64,000 nt of DNA, taken from positions 1 through 64,000 of the forward strand of contig CAZOVB010000007.1 of the NCBI GenBank assembly GCA_964583095.1. Direction: 5' to 3'. Shown here in pieces: positions 1-8,906 of the stretch. The DNA is from CAZOVB01 sp964583095. Its GTDB lineage: Bacteria > Planctomycetota > Phycisphaerae > SM23-33. The position numbers were made by a program, and so were the translations under genes. How positions within the stretch are numbered: position 1 is the stretch's first letter; every line of letters begins with the position of its first letter. The notes beneath the pieces were generated by a model. It saw nothing but the letters and a program-made list of their open reading frames with translations. It made no database searches and was not told where the DNA came from.

Positions 1-1283
1 CGTCACGGAAATCGACGATGTATTCGTGGCCAGGAATGCCCCAGACGGTCGAGGCGATCAACCACGCCAAGGCCTCGGGGGTGCCGATTGTGGTGGCCCT
101 GAACAAGATTGATGTTCCCAACGCCAATGCCCATCGTGCAATGGGGCAATTGGCCGAACACGAACTCCAGCCTCGTGAATGGGGTGGCAATACCGAAGTG
201 ATCCAGACCTCGGCCGAGACCGGCGACGGAATCGATGACCTCATTGAGACCCTGAGCCTGGAAGCGGAGATTCTGGAGCTCAAGGCCGACCCGGCCAGCC
301 CGGGCAGCGGGTACGTGATTGAATCGGAGATGGACCCCGGCCGGGGTGTCGTAGCCAGGCTGCTGGTTCGCGACGGCACGGTGCGTGTGGGCGATATCCT
401 CCTGGCCGGGCGCAGTTACGGCCACATCCGGGTGATGGTCGACAGTCACGGGCGCCAGATAAAAGAAGCCGGCCCGGCCACGCCGGTGGAAATCGCCGGC
501 CTGGACGAAATGCCCGAAGCGGGTGACCGGTTCTTCATCTGCGAGGACCTGGACACCGCCCGGGACATCGCCGAGCAGCGTCGCCACCAGACGCGCAGCG
601 AGGAACTGGCCTCGACGGCGCCCAAGACGCTCGAAAGCCTTTTCAATAAGATCGAATCGGGCCAGACCAACGAAGTTCCCTTGATTATCAAGGCGGACGT
701 ACAAGGCTCGATCGAAGCACTGGTCTCCAGCCTGGAGAAACTCAGCACCGACGAGGTGCGGGTGAATATTCTTCACGCAGCCGTGGGAGGCGTGACCGCC
801 GGGGATGTCACCCTGGCAGAGGCCTCCAGTGCGATCATCATCGGATTCAATGCCGTGGCTCCGACCAATATACGCCAGATGGCCGAGCAGAAGGGCATCG
901 ATATCCGGAACTACCGGGTGATCTACGATGTGCTCGACGATGTTCGCCGGGCCATGGAAGAAGGACTTGCTCCCGAGATTCGGGAAGAGGCCCTGGGCCG
1001 GGCGGAAGTCCGCCAGGTGTTCAAGATTTCCCGCTTCGGTACGGTGGCCGGCTGCTACGTCCAGGACGGCATTGCCAGCCGAAACGCAAAGGTGCGCATC
1101 ATCCGCGAAAACATTGTGGTTGAGGACGAGCGTCGCCTCGACAGCCTCAAGCGTTTCAAGGAAGACGCTCGCGAAGTTCGTGCGGGCATGGAATGCGGCG
1201 TGAAGGTGGCTGGATACGATGACATCAAGGAAGGTGACGTCCTGGAATTCTATAAGGAAGTCGAAGTCGCCCGAACCCTGTAA
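1..1283 (+). CDS. infB: Translation initiation factor IF-2, 3' part (5' end outside window)
   Basis: GTPase that brings initiator tRNA to the 30S subunit. The visible part starts inside the G domain: the switch II-distal stretch MPQTVEAINHAK is followed by the G4 motif NKID. Then come the beta-barrel domain II (SGYVIESEMDPGRGVVARLL), the domain III region (PLIIKADVQGSIEALVSSLEK) and the C-terminal initiator-tRNA-binding barrel, ending FYKEVEVARTL. The reading frame is continuous from about base 36. The first 35 bases match IF-2 better in another frame (VTEIDDVFVA, compare the family's VTDI-VVLVVA), which suggests a frameshift or poor sequence at the edge. It heads the infB-ylxP-rbfA translation cluster. 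Family identity is certain; the edge is not. Confidence 0.95.
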   Translation, partial: SRKSTMYSWPGMPQTVEAINHAKASGVPIVVALNKIDVPNANAHRAMGQLAEHELQPREWGGNTEVIQTSAETGDGIDDLIETLSLEAEILELKADPASPGSGYVIESEMDPGRGVVARLLVRDGTVRVGDILLAGRSYGHIRVMVDSHGRQIKEAGPATPVEIAGLDEMPEAGDRFFICEDLDTARDIAEQRRHQTRSEELASTAPKTLESLFNKIESGQTNEVPLIIKADVQGSIEALVSSLEKLSTDEVRVNILHAAVGGVTAGDVTLAEASSAIIIGFNAVAPTNIRQMAEQKGIDIRNYRVIYDVLDDVRRAMEEGLAPEIREEALGRAEVRQVFKISRFGTVAGCYVQDGIASRNAKVRIIRENIVVEDERRLDSLKRFKEDAREVRAGMECGVKVAGYDDIKEGDVLEFYKEVEVARTL

Positions 1284-1346
1284 CCCGTCGGCCCGGTGGC
1301 AGCGATGCCCGTTGCTGCCCGGCCGAAACAACCCCCCGAAAGCTTC

Positions 1347-1634
1347 ATGGCCACTGTGGTAGGATTGATGCACCTGGATTTCCGGGTGCCCGAAGCGCGA
1401 AGCCTCAAAGACAAGCGGCGAATCGTCAAGAGCTTCAAGGATCGTACACGAAATCGATTCAACGTAGCCGTTGCGGAAGTCGAGGGGCTTGAAAACGGCC
1501 GCCGCGCCGTGGTGGCAGTGGTCGCCGTCGCCAACAGCCGACAGGTCTGTGATCAGTCATTGCAGAGGATCGCCGACCAGGCCGCAATGCACCGGGATAT
1601 GGTGTTGCTGGACCAGCAGGTCGACTGGCTTTGA
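1347..1634 (+). CDS. ylxP: DUF503 / YlxP-like protein
   Basis: Small protein of 95 residues of the DUF503 family, often found between infB and rbfA; its biochemical role is not established, and a part in ribosome maturation is only suspected from context. The family signature ARSLKDKRRIVKSFKDR followed by RFNVAVAEVEG is clear. An upstream in-frame ATG at 1296 would add 17 residues of non-conserved sequence. ATG 1347 is chosen because it places MATVVGLMHLDFRVPEARS at the N-terminus, as in relatives. It lies 63 bases after infB and 24 before rbfA, so the three are probably cotranscribed. Confidence 0.85.
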   Translation: MATVVGLMHLDFRVPEARSLKDKRRIVKSFKDRTRNRFNVAVAEVEGLENGRRAVVAVVAVANSRQVCDQSLQRIADQAAMHRDMVLLDQQVDWL

Positions 1635-1658
1635 AAACCAACCTCCGATAGAGAATCG

Positions 1659-2132
1659 ATGTCTCGAAGAACGCAACGTATCGCGAACCTGATCCGTAAT
1701 GCCCTGGGGGCGATCCTGCTGAGCAAGCTGGCCGATCCCCGTGTGGACCCGGCCAGGACCTCCATTACGCGGGTGAAGGTGCCCGAAGACCTTCTGACGG
1801 CCAAGGTGTTTGTCAGTGTGATCGGAACCCCCGCCGAACAACGCAAGACCGTTACCGCCCTGCAGCATGCTTCCGGACACCTCCAGGAGCTTCTGGGTCG
1901 GGAAATCTCTCTGCGGCACACCCCTGTCCTGCAGTTCGAACCCGACGTCCAGTTCAAGAAGACGCTCGAGACCCTCGAGTTGATCAACAAGGCCATGGCC
2001 GAGATCCACGAGAAAGAGCAGAACCAGCAAGAGGCCCAGAGCGACTCGGAAACGGGCGGCCAGGACGACGAAGCTCACCCGGACGATTCGGCGCCAACTT
2101 CCGCCAGATCACAGGACCGTGACGCATCATGA
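1659..2132 (+). CDS. rbfA: Ribosome-binding factor A
   Basis: 157-residue RbfA, a KH-fold protein that binds the immature 30S subunit and helps 16S rRNA processing. Residues 1-115 carry the family pattern: the RRTQRIANLIRNALGAIL start, DPRVDPARTSITRVKVPEDL, AKVFVSV and the PVLQFEPDVQ strand. Residues from about 120 on are an acidic, Gln/Asp/Ser-rich tail without obvious fold, which makes the protein longer than the usual 115-130 residues. Its stop codon overlaps the start of the next gene in an ATGA junction (2129-2132), indicating translational coupling. Confidence 0.93.
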   Translation: MSRRTQRIANLIRNALGAILLSKLADPRVDPARTSITRVKVPEDLLTAKVFVSVIGTPAEQRKTVTALQHASGHLQELLGREISLRHTPVLQFEPDVQFKKTLETLELINKAMAEIHEKEQNQQEAQSDSETGGQDDEAHPDDSAPTSARSQDRDAS

Positions 2133-3292
2133 AGAACGCAACCGATTACGAGAAGAAGGTGAAGAAACTCCTGGGCAAGCTGCCAAAGGCCAAGGAGCCC
2201 GAGCCATTCGAAAACAACATCGCCCTGCTGGTCCATGCCGTTCTGGAAGCAGATGCCTCTGCCGCCCAGGCCCGCAAGGCCCTCAAGGCTATCGAGGAAG
2301 AATACGTGGATTTCAACGAACTCCGCGTATCTCCCGTCAAGGAAATCACCGAGGCCATCGGCAGGGACTATCCCTTTGCCCGTGACCGGGCCGAGACGAT
2401 TCTGAAGGTCCTGGCAAACCTCTACGAACACAACTTTGCAATGAACCTGGACTACCTCTCGGAGATGTCCAAACGCGAGTTGCGTCGCCACCTGACCGAA
2501 CTGGGCCTGGATACCTATGCCGAGGCTGTTCTTTCCCTGCAGATCTTCGGGGCCCACGCGATTCCCGTGGACCAGAGCCTCGTGGACTGCCTGAAAATCG
2601 AAGAACTCATCTACGAAGAGAGCGACAGGCAGGATGTTCAGGGATTCCTGGAACGGTTCATCGCCCAGAAGAACGCCCAGGCCGCCCATCAATTCTTCCG
2701 AAAGTTCGTCTCTGAGCACAGCAAAACCCTGGACGAAATCCACCAGGGACGAATGGACGCCCAGAAGCAGCAGCGGCAGGAAGCCAACGCCCTGGCCAAG
2801 GCCGAGGCGGAGGCAGAGCTGGCCGAAGAACGAGGCCACAGCGCCCCTGCCGCCAAAACCAAGCCGAACAAGTCGAAGCCTGCCAAAGCCCGCCAGAAGC
2901 AGAAATCGCAGACAGAGACCGACCAGACCTCTGCCCCCAAAGCCGAGTCCAAGACCCGGAAAAAGGCCGGTTCCTCCAAGTCAGCAGACAGCAAGACAGA
3001 CAAGGCCTCGCAAAAGAAAACTTCCCCCGGCTCGTCCAATAAGACCTCCGCCAAGAAGGCAAGCAAGTCTTCACCTGGCGCCAAAACCGCCTCTGCCAAG
3101 AAGACCAAGAAGACCCGGAAAGCCAAGAACGCCAAGAAAGCCAAGAAGACGACAAAAGCGAAGAAGGCTTCGTCTTCGTCAGGCAAGAGCCCCAAGAAGA
3201 CAGCCGGCAAGGCCAAGACCGGCAAGAAGGCAACCGGCAAGAAATCCAAGACCAAAAAGTCGAGCCGCACCCGTAAATCCACAAAGAAATAG
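2129..3292 (+). CDS. HhH-GPD glycosylase-fold protein with histone H1-like Lys-rich tail
   Basis: 387 residues in two parts. Residues 1-200 look like a divergent endonuclease III-type all-helical domain: RAETILKVLANLYEHNF, then LTELGLDTYAEAVLSLQIFGAHAIPVD, where the Asp sits at the place of the endonuclease III catalytic Asp. The lysine of the usual helix-hairpin-helix (GVGRKTA) is absent and there is no four-Cys iron-sulfur loop, so base excision is doubtful. After an Ala/Glu-rich helix (about 205-235), residues 240-387 are low complexity, about one third lysine with Ala/Ser/Thr and KK pairs, like histone H1 tails. I infer a DNA- or RNA-binding architectural protein. It is coupled to rbfA by ATGA. 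Confidence 0.75.
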   Translation: MKNATDYEKKVKKLLGKLPKAKEPEPFENNIALLVHAVLEADASAAQARKALKAIEEEYVDFNELRVSPVKEITEAIGRDYPFARDRAETILKVLANLYEHNFAMNLDYLSEMSKRELRRHLTELGLDTYAEAVLSLQIFGAHAIPVDQSLVDCLKIEELIYEESDRQDVQGFLERFIAQKNAQAAHQFFRKFVSEHSKTLDEIHQGRMDAQKQQRQEANALAKAEAEAELAEERGHSAPAAKTKPNKSKPAKARQKQKSQTETDQTSAPKAESKTRKKAGSSKSADSKTDKASQKKTSPGSSNKTSAKKASKSSPGAKTASAKKTKKTRKAKNAKKAKKTTKAKKASSSSGKSPKKTAGKAKTGKKATGKKSKTKKSSRTRKSTKK

Positions 3293-3345
3293 CCGCACCC
3301 GGGTGGATCACCCACCGCGCCTTAAGCAAGAAAGCATTACGACCC

Positions 3346-4233
3346 ATGGCTCACAAGACCCCGGAAGACAAGCTCGTACTGGGCATCCCCAAAGGCTCCC
3401 TGCAGGAAAGCACGCTGAGACTTTTTCAGCAGGCAGGCTTCAATATCTCGGTCTCATCGCGCAGCTACTTTCCCACCGTGGACGATGACGAGTTGTCGCT
3501 GATCATGTTCCGTGCCCAGGAGATGAGCCGGTACGTGGAAGACGGGGTCATCGATGCCGGCCTGACCGGGTACGACTGGATTCAGGAGAACGGCTCGGAC
3601 GTTGAGGAAATCGCCGAGCTGGTCTACTCCAAGCAGAAACGCGTGCCGGTTCGGTGGATCCTGGCCGTGCCGGAAGAAAGCGACGCCCGCAAGGCGGAGG
3701 ATCTCCAGGGGGGGATCGTTGCGACGGAGCTGGTGAACGTAACCCGCAAGTTCTTTGCCGAAAGAGGGGTGGACGTTAAGGTGGAGTTCAGTTGGGGAGC
3801 CACGGAAGTCAAGGCCCGGCTTCTGGATGGAATCGTGGACGTCACGGAGACCGGATCGAGTCTGCGCGCCAACAAGCTGCGGATCATCGAAACCCTGATG
3901 AGCTCGACCACGCGCCTGGTGGCCAACCGGGAATCCATGCAGAGAGACTGGAAGCGGCGTAAAATTGAGAACATCGCGATGCTCCTCCGCGGCGCCATAG
4001 CCGCCCAGGAACTGGTGGGCCTGAAAATGAACGTTTCCCGGGCAAATCTGGAAAAAGTCACCGAACTGCTGCCCGCCCAGAAGAGTCCAACTATATCGGA
4101 ACTGGTCGACAGCGACTGGGTGGCCGTCGAGGTCATCGTGGAAGAAAGCGTCGAACGCCAACTGGTGCCCCAGTTGAAACGAGCCGGGGCCTCCGGCATC
4201 ATTACCTATCCGTTGAACAAGGTCATGCCATGA
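3346..4233 (+). CDS. hisG: ATP phosphoribosyltransferase (long form)
   Basis: First enzyme of histidine synthesis: it joins ATP and PRPP to give phosphoribosyl-ATP. At 295 residues it is the long HisG type, with a C-terminal regulatory domain (from about residue 215, MNVSRANLEKVTELLPAQKSP) that in relatives mediates histidine feedback. The N-terminal GIPKGSLQESTLRLFQQAGF and the LDGIVDVTETGSSLRANKLR segment around residue 165-185 are family hallmarks of the PRPP-binding lobe. No other his gene lies in the window, so it is separated from the rest of the pathway. Its stop overlaps the next gene's ATG (ATGA at 4230). Confidence 0.95.
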   Translation: MAHKTPEDKLVLGIPKGSLQESTLRLFQQAGFNISVSSRSYFPTVDDDELSLIMFRAQEMSRYVEDGVIDAGLTGYDWIQENGSDVEEIAELVYSKQKRVPVRWILAVPEESDARKAEDLQGGIVATELVNVTRKFFAERGVDVKVEFSWGATEVKARLLDGIVDVTETGSSLRANKLRIIETLMSSTTRLVANRESMQRDWKRRKIENIAMLLRGAIAAQELVGLKMNVSRANLEKVTELLPAQKSPTISELVDSDWVAVEVIVEESVERQLVPQLKRAGASGIITYPLNKVMP

Positions 4234-7200
4234 AGTCGCACCGAATCCCGTCGGGGGGGTTGGGGGGGAAGGTTCTCTTTGCCGCCGCCCTGCTCCTTTC
4301 CCAGATCTGCCTGGCTCAGGAAAACTCCGGGCTGGACCCAAACGCCGCAGAATCCGTTCTCAACGCCCTGAAAGGCGAAGATCCCGCCCGTCTCGAAGAC
4401 AAGGCCTACCTCGGGCTCACGCAACTGCCGGAGATTGAAAAACCAACCAATCCCGACAAACTTCCCCCACTGCATCCTCAAGCCAAACGCGCCTTTGAAC
4501 AGGGCACGCAGCTGTTCGAAAAGGAAGACTACTACGGGGCCTTGAACCAGTACGAACGGGCGGTAGGCTTCAACCCCAAGAACCCGAAGCTTCACCGGGC
4601 CCTGGCCCTGGTCTACGAAAAGCTCGATACCCACGCCAAGGCATTTGAGCACGTGGAAAAGGCCGTCGAACTGGCCGGTGACGACCTGGAAGCCCAGGTG
4701 CTTTACGGCGCCCTGGCCCTGCGACGAAAGCAGACACAGACCGCCATCAAGGCTTTCCGGACGGCCCTGCTTACATCCGAGGCCTCTGCGGAGAATCCCC
4801 GAACCGCCATGGCCCTGCTGAATCTGGGCCAGGCCCTGGAGAAAACCGGTTACTATCAGGCTGCCTCCGAATGCTACGCGAAGCTCAGCGAATGGGTGGA
4901 CGAGCACAGCCAGAAGTACACCTCCATGGAAACGCTCAAGGCCATTGCCGTCCAGCCGGAAATTCTGTGGATCAGCCAGGGCCGACTCCAACTGGAACTC
5001 GGGCATTACGAAAAAGCTACCGAACTGCTCGCCCGTGCCCAGAAGCGCGATCGCAGCAATCGGACCGTCTCGGTATCGCTGCTGGCCGCCTACATCCACG
5101 CCGAGAAACTCGACCAGGCCCAGCAGCAGCTTCTGGAAATGCTCCGGGAGCCGGCCCTTGCGCAGCTGGCGGCGGAAATCGCTCCCAGGCTTCTGGCCAA
5201 GACCCGGGACGCCCAAATGCCCGGCAAGCTCTGGAAGGTCGCACGGGACAATCGTGTCGCCTCGCCGGAACTGGCCATCGCCCTGGCCGAAGCCTGCGAA
5301 AAACTCGACAAGCCCCGGCAAGCTCTCTCGCTGCTTCAGGAAGCGATGGAAATGCACCCGGGACGGGCAGACCTGGCCCAGCGACTGGGAGAAACCTACG
5401 CCCGGATGGGAGAGCATCTCAAAGCCCTGGAGCGATTCGCAACAATCGTCCGTCAAAATCCCCAGGCCGATCGCAGCGTCCGTCGGGCCATTGCCTCGGT
5501 GGCCGGAGAAAACCCCGATCCCAAACTCTTTGAAGCAGTAACCGCAAAGGCCGCGGACCTCGAGGCCGGACCGCGTTCGGGCCTGTACTATGTGGCAGGT
5601 CGTCTTGCCCAGGAAATGGAAAAGCCCGACGAAGCTGCCCAGTTGTTCAAAAAGGCCATCGAGGCCGATTCCCGGTTGCCGGCCGCCTACGAGGCGATTG
5701 TCGAGCTCTACACCCGCCAAGGCAAGTTCGATGAGGCAGAAAAGCTCCTGGAAGAGGTAGCCGACAAAAGCCAGGGCCATTTGGCCCGGTATCTGTCAGG
5801 CAAGCTGCGGCTTCGTCGCGGGGACGCCGCCGGGGCCCTTGAGCGACTCGAGGCCGCCCACGAGGCCAATGCTCAGCATGTCGAGACAAAGGTCCTGCTC
5901 GCCCAGGCGTACCTGCGCACCGGACGGGAATACGAAGCGTCCCAGATGTTCCTCTCGGCGGCGAATCTGGCTCCAGGCGACCCGGAAGTCGCCCAGCCTT
6001 TGATCCGCCACTACCTGCGGCGCAGAAGATTCAACCAGGCTCTGACAGCCGCTACCCGACTGAGCAAGAATGCCGACGAGAATCCCAAGGCCCTGGCCCT
6101 TTTGGCCGAGGCCTCCTTTGCCGCCGGCGAAACACAACAGGGGCAAAAGGCCCTTGTCGATCTCCAGGAACTCGCGCCCGACAGCCTGGACCTGAAGGTT
6201 CTCAAGCTCAAGCGTCAGCGCAGTGAAGAACCGGGCATGCTGAACAAGAAGAGCTGGGACCAGTACATCAACCAGCTCAATGTGGTTACCTTCGAAGCTC
6301 CAAACCACGTCGAGGCCCAGTCGATGCTCGCCGAGTTGTTCTCCGACCATGCCAAGTACTCCCTTGCCGGGGCCGTCTACTCCCAGTTGGCCAGGCACAC
6401 CTGGCAAAGGCCCGATATCGTCCTTCAGGAAGCTGTCAGCCACATACGGGCCGGACAATCCAAAAAGGCTGTTGACGCCCTGGACAGAATCCTCCGGAAC
6501 GACCCGGAGAGCTACTCAGCCAAGCGGCTCTACATCGAAGCCCTCTCCCGGGAGAAGGATTACAAGCAAGCCGCCCGGATCCTGCGTAAATGGCTCTCTT
6601 CCAATGAGTCGGATCCCCTGGGCCTCTGGTACCACTGGAGCCTCATCGACATGCTCGAAAAGGCCAAGGACTACCAAGCCGCCATTGCCGCCCTGGACCA
6701 ATGGATGGAGCAGGACGCCTCCGACCGGGCCGCTAAACGCACCGAACGCATCCGCCTGATGGTCGAGGCCGACCAATACGACAAGGCCGTCCAGAACGTC
6801 GAGGAATGGACCCGGGAACTGGACAGCCAGGCACAGCAGAGCGAGGATCTCCAGCAGCGGGACGAAGCCCTGACCCGCAAGTCGGCCGTTCGACGAATCC
6901 TCATCTACAGTCTCTCCGATGCCGGAGAAGACGATCGTGTCCTCAAGCTCCTGGATAGCTGGATCGGCCAGAGGAGCGATCCAATGGTCGAGCCTCTGCG
7001 AACCCTGCGCATTTTCATGCTGGGAGAAATGGACAAGCTCGATCAGGCCAGCCGGTTGGCCATGGACTGGATCAGCGATGACACCACGGCCTTGGCTCCG
7101 AGGCAGGCGCTGGTGGGCCTGCTCAACGAGAAAGAGCAGTTTGAGCAGGCTTCCCTGCTGCTGGATCGCTGGAAGAAGGATTTGTCCGAGATTGCCGAAT

Positions 7201-7925
7201 CGGATCCGGCCCGGGCCGATGTGGCCCAGATCGGACTGGATTGGATCGAGCGTGCCCGTATCCTCAACCGGTACGAGGCCAAGGACTTTACCGGCGCAAT
7301 GGAATATATCGAACAAGCCCTCAAGGAGTCGCCACGCGATGCCGGGCTGTTGCAGCTCAAGGCCTCGTGCCTGGGCGAATTGGGCCGACATGATCAGCAG
7401 ACCCGGATCATGGAAGAGCTTCATCAGCAGAATCCTGAAGATGCAATGCTCAACAACAACCTCGGGTACTACTACGCCGACCGTGGAGAGAACCTGGAAA
7501 AAGCCGAAAAGCTGATTCGCGATTCCCTGCAGCGGGAACCGGGCTCCATCGCCACCCAGGATTCGCTGGGATGGGTCCTCTACAAGCAGGGGCGATTCTC
7601 CCTGGCCGGGCAGATCTTCCTGAGGATCTTCGAGCAGGGCAAAGAGCAACTCGCCACCGCCGAAGAAGACGAGTCGGTTTCAGTCCATGCCATTATCTTC
7701 GACCACGCCGGCGATACATTCTACCGTCTGGGCTGGAAGGACCTTGCCCTGGAGGCCTGGCGTCTGGGGCTGGAATCAGGCCGGCGAGAAGAGGCAGATT
7801 CTTCGGATCTTGAACACGTAAGAACCAAGACTCCTGGTAAAATCAAGGCCGTTGAGGAAGACCGGCAACCCGAGCCGGCTCCGTACGACCAAGAATACCT
7901 CGAAAAACACCCCGAGACCCCGTAA
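4230..7925 (+). CDS. Large exported TPR-repeat protein
   Basis: 1,231 residues. The N-terminus has a Sec-type signal (basic start, hydrophobic VLFAAALLLSQICLA, then Gln), so the protein is probably periplasmic or secreted. From about residue 85 to 1,190 it is a long series of tetratricopeptide-type helix pairs, for example AKRAFEQGTQLFEKEDYYGA, ALNQYERAVGFNPKNPKLH, PDEAAQLFKKAIEADSRLPA and AMLNNNLGYYYADRGENLEK. No catalytic domain is visible, so it is probably a protein-protein scaffold. The ATGA overlap with hisG is odd for functionally unrelated products and probably reflects translational coupling in a compact operon. Specific function unknown. Confidence 0.85.
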   Translation: MKSHRIPSGGLGGKVLFAAALLLSQICLAQENSGLDPNAAESVLNALKGEDPARLEDKAYLGLTQLPEIEKPTNPDKLPPLHPQAKRAFEQGTQLFEKEDYYGALNQYERAVGFNPKNPKLHRALALVYEKLDTHAKAFEHVEKAVELAGDDLEAQVLYGALALRRKQTQTAIKAFRTALLTSEASAENPRTAMALLNLGQALEKTGYYQAASECYAKLSEWVDEHSQKYTSMETLKAIAVQPEILWISQGRLQLELGHYEKATELLARAQKRDRSNRTVSVSLLAAYIHAEKLDQAQQQLLEMLREPALAQLAAEIAPRLLAKTRDAQMPGKLWKVARDNRVASPELAIALAEACEKLDKPRQALSLLQEAMEMHPGRADLAQRLGETYARMGEHLKALERFATIVRQNPQADRSVRRAIASVAGENPDPKLFEAVTAKAADLEAGPRSGLYYVAGRLAQEMEKPDEAAQLFKKAIEADSRLPAAYEAIVELYTRQGKFDEAEKLLEEVADKSQGHLARYLSGKLRLRRGDAAGALERLEAAHEANAQHVETKVLLAQAYLRTGREYEASQMFLSAANLAPGDPEVAQPLIRHYLRRRRFNQALTAATRLSKNADENPKALALLAEASFAAGETQQGQKALVDLQELAPDSLDLKVLKLKRQRSEEPGMLNKKSWDQYINQLNVVTFEAPNHVEAQSMLAELFSDHAKYSLAGAVYSQLARHTWQRPDIVLQEAVSHIRAGQSKKAVDALDRILRNDPESYSAKRLYIEALSREKDYKQAARILRKWLSSNESDPLGLWYHWSLIDMLEKAKDYQAAIAALDQWMEQDASDRAAKRTERIRLMVEADQYDKAVQNVEEWTRELDSQAQQSEDLQQRDEALTRKSAVRRILIYSLSDAGEDDRVLKLLDSWIGQRSDPMVEPLRTLRIFMLGEMDKLDQASRLAMDWISDDTTALAPRQALVGLLNEKEQFEQASLLLDRWKKDLSEIAESDPARADVAQIGLDWIERARILNRYEAKDFTGAMEYIEQALKESPRDAGLLQLKASCLGELGRHDQQTRIMEELHQQNPEDAMLNNNLGYYYADRGENLEKAEKLIRDSLQREPGSIATQDSLGWVLYKQGRFSLAGQIFLRIFEQGKEQLATAEEDESVSVHAIIFDHAGDTFYRLGWKDLALEAWRLGLESGRREEADSSDLEHVRTKTPGKIKAVEEDRQPEPAPYDQEYLEKHPETP

Positions 7926-7974
7926 GCTCTGCCCGCAATCGGCATCGGGCCTGAAATACAGCAGGAGACGTTAT

Positions 7975-8724
7975 ATGGCTGGACATAGTCACTGGGCCAA
8001 AATCAAACGAGCCAAGGCCTCCAACGACGCCAAACGCGGTCGTGAATGGAGCAAGCTGGCTCGTCGAATCATTGTCGCCGCCAAGTCCGGCGGAGGCAAC
8101 CCGGAAGAAAACCTCACCCTGCGCTACGCTATCGACGATGCCAAGGCCGCCAACATGCCCAACGACACGATCGATCGTGCCATCAAAAAGGGCACCGGCG
8201 AGTTGGGTAACACCAACTACGAAGAGATCCTTTACGAGGGATACGGACCCGGCGGCGTGGCTTTTCTCGTCGAAACCCTTACCGACAACCGCAACCGGAC
8301 CGCGCCGGAACTTCGCAAGATCTTCGAACGCTCAGGCGGACAACTCGGAGAGACCAACTGTGTGGGCTGGATGTTCGAACCCCAGGGGACATTTCTCGTC
8401 CCGGCCGAGGGGGTCGAAGAAGACCAACTGATGGAACTGGCCCTGGAGGCCGGCGCCGATGATGTCCAATTCGATGACGACGCCTACGAAATTACCTGCC
8501 AGCCGGCCAACTTCTCACAGGTAAAGGACGCCCTGGCCAAAGCGGAGCTGACCATCGATGTGTCGGAGGTTCAGAAGGTCCCTTCCAACACCATCGCCGT
8601 CTCCGGAGACGACGCCCGGAAGGTGATGAATCTGATGGAGAACCTTGAAGAGCACGACGACGTGCAGAAAGTCTGGGCGAACTTCGAGGTCACCGACGAG
8701 ATGCTCGCGGCCATGGAAGAGTAG
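7975..8724 (+). CDS. yebC: YebC/TACO1 family protein
   Basis: 249-residue YebC/TACO1 family member. The family has been described as transcriptional regulators, and more recently as factors aiding translation through difficult (proline-rich) stretches. The start MAGHSHWAKIKRAKASNDAK, the GGGNPEENLTLRYAIDDAKA segment, PNDTIDRAIKKG and YEGYGPGGVAFLVE are strongly conserved family signatures. ATG 7975 is chosen over the longer in-frame start at 7852 because a good ribosome binding site AGGAGA lies at 7963-7968 and the protein then begins exactly like its relatives. Confidence 0.95.
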   Translation: MAGHSHWAKIKRAKASNDAKRGREWSKLARRIIVAAKSGGGNPEENLTLRYAIDDAKAANMPNDTIDRAIKKGTGELGNTNYEEILYEGYGPGGVAFLVETLTDNRNRTAPELRKIFERSGGQLGETNCVGWMFEPQGTFLVPAEGVEEDQLMELALEAGADDVQFDDDAYEITCQPANFSQVKDALAKAELTIDVSEVQKVPSNTIAVSGDDARKVMNLMENLEEHDDVQKVWANFEVTDEMLAAMEE

Positions 8725-8760
8725 ATCTCAGGCGCCACGAGACAAAAGATGCCCGCTCAG

Positions 8761-8788
8761 GGCCTCGTCAACCGGCGGGGCCTTCTTT
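8761..8788 (+). terminator. Candidate rho-independent terminator after yebC
   Basis: A 7-bp stem GGCCTCG / CGGGGCC (one G-U pair) with an 8-base loop is followed by TTCTTT. It lies 37 bases downstream of the yebC stop and 118 bases ahead of the phosphoesterase gene. The U-tract is imperfect, so the call is moderate. Confidence 0.55.
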
Positions 8789-8906
8789 ATGGCCACCAGG
8801 CCTTCGCCCGGTGCGACAGCATCTTCACCGAAACGGGTGGATGCCCTCATCGGTCCTACTATCATGAAGCAGAAGATTCCCGTCGGCCTTTTCCGAAGGA
8901 ACCAAC

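Noticed and set aside
3..1373. 456-codon minus-strand frame over infB
   Set aside because: Opposite strand carries clear IF-2 motifs; this frame has no family resemblance.
3293..3345. GGGTG-GAT-CACCC dyad upstream of hisG as a terminator
   Set aside because: Five-base-pair stem with a three-base loop and no T-run; too weak to call.
2634..3488. Pro/Arg-rich + frame in the histone-like tail region
   Set aside because: It is the +1 frame of the Lys-rich tail codons (AAG/GCC), crosses the hisG start and has no start signal.
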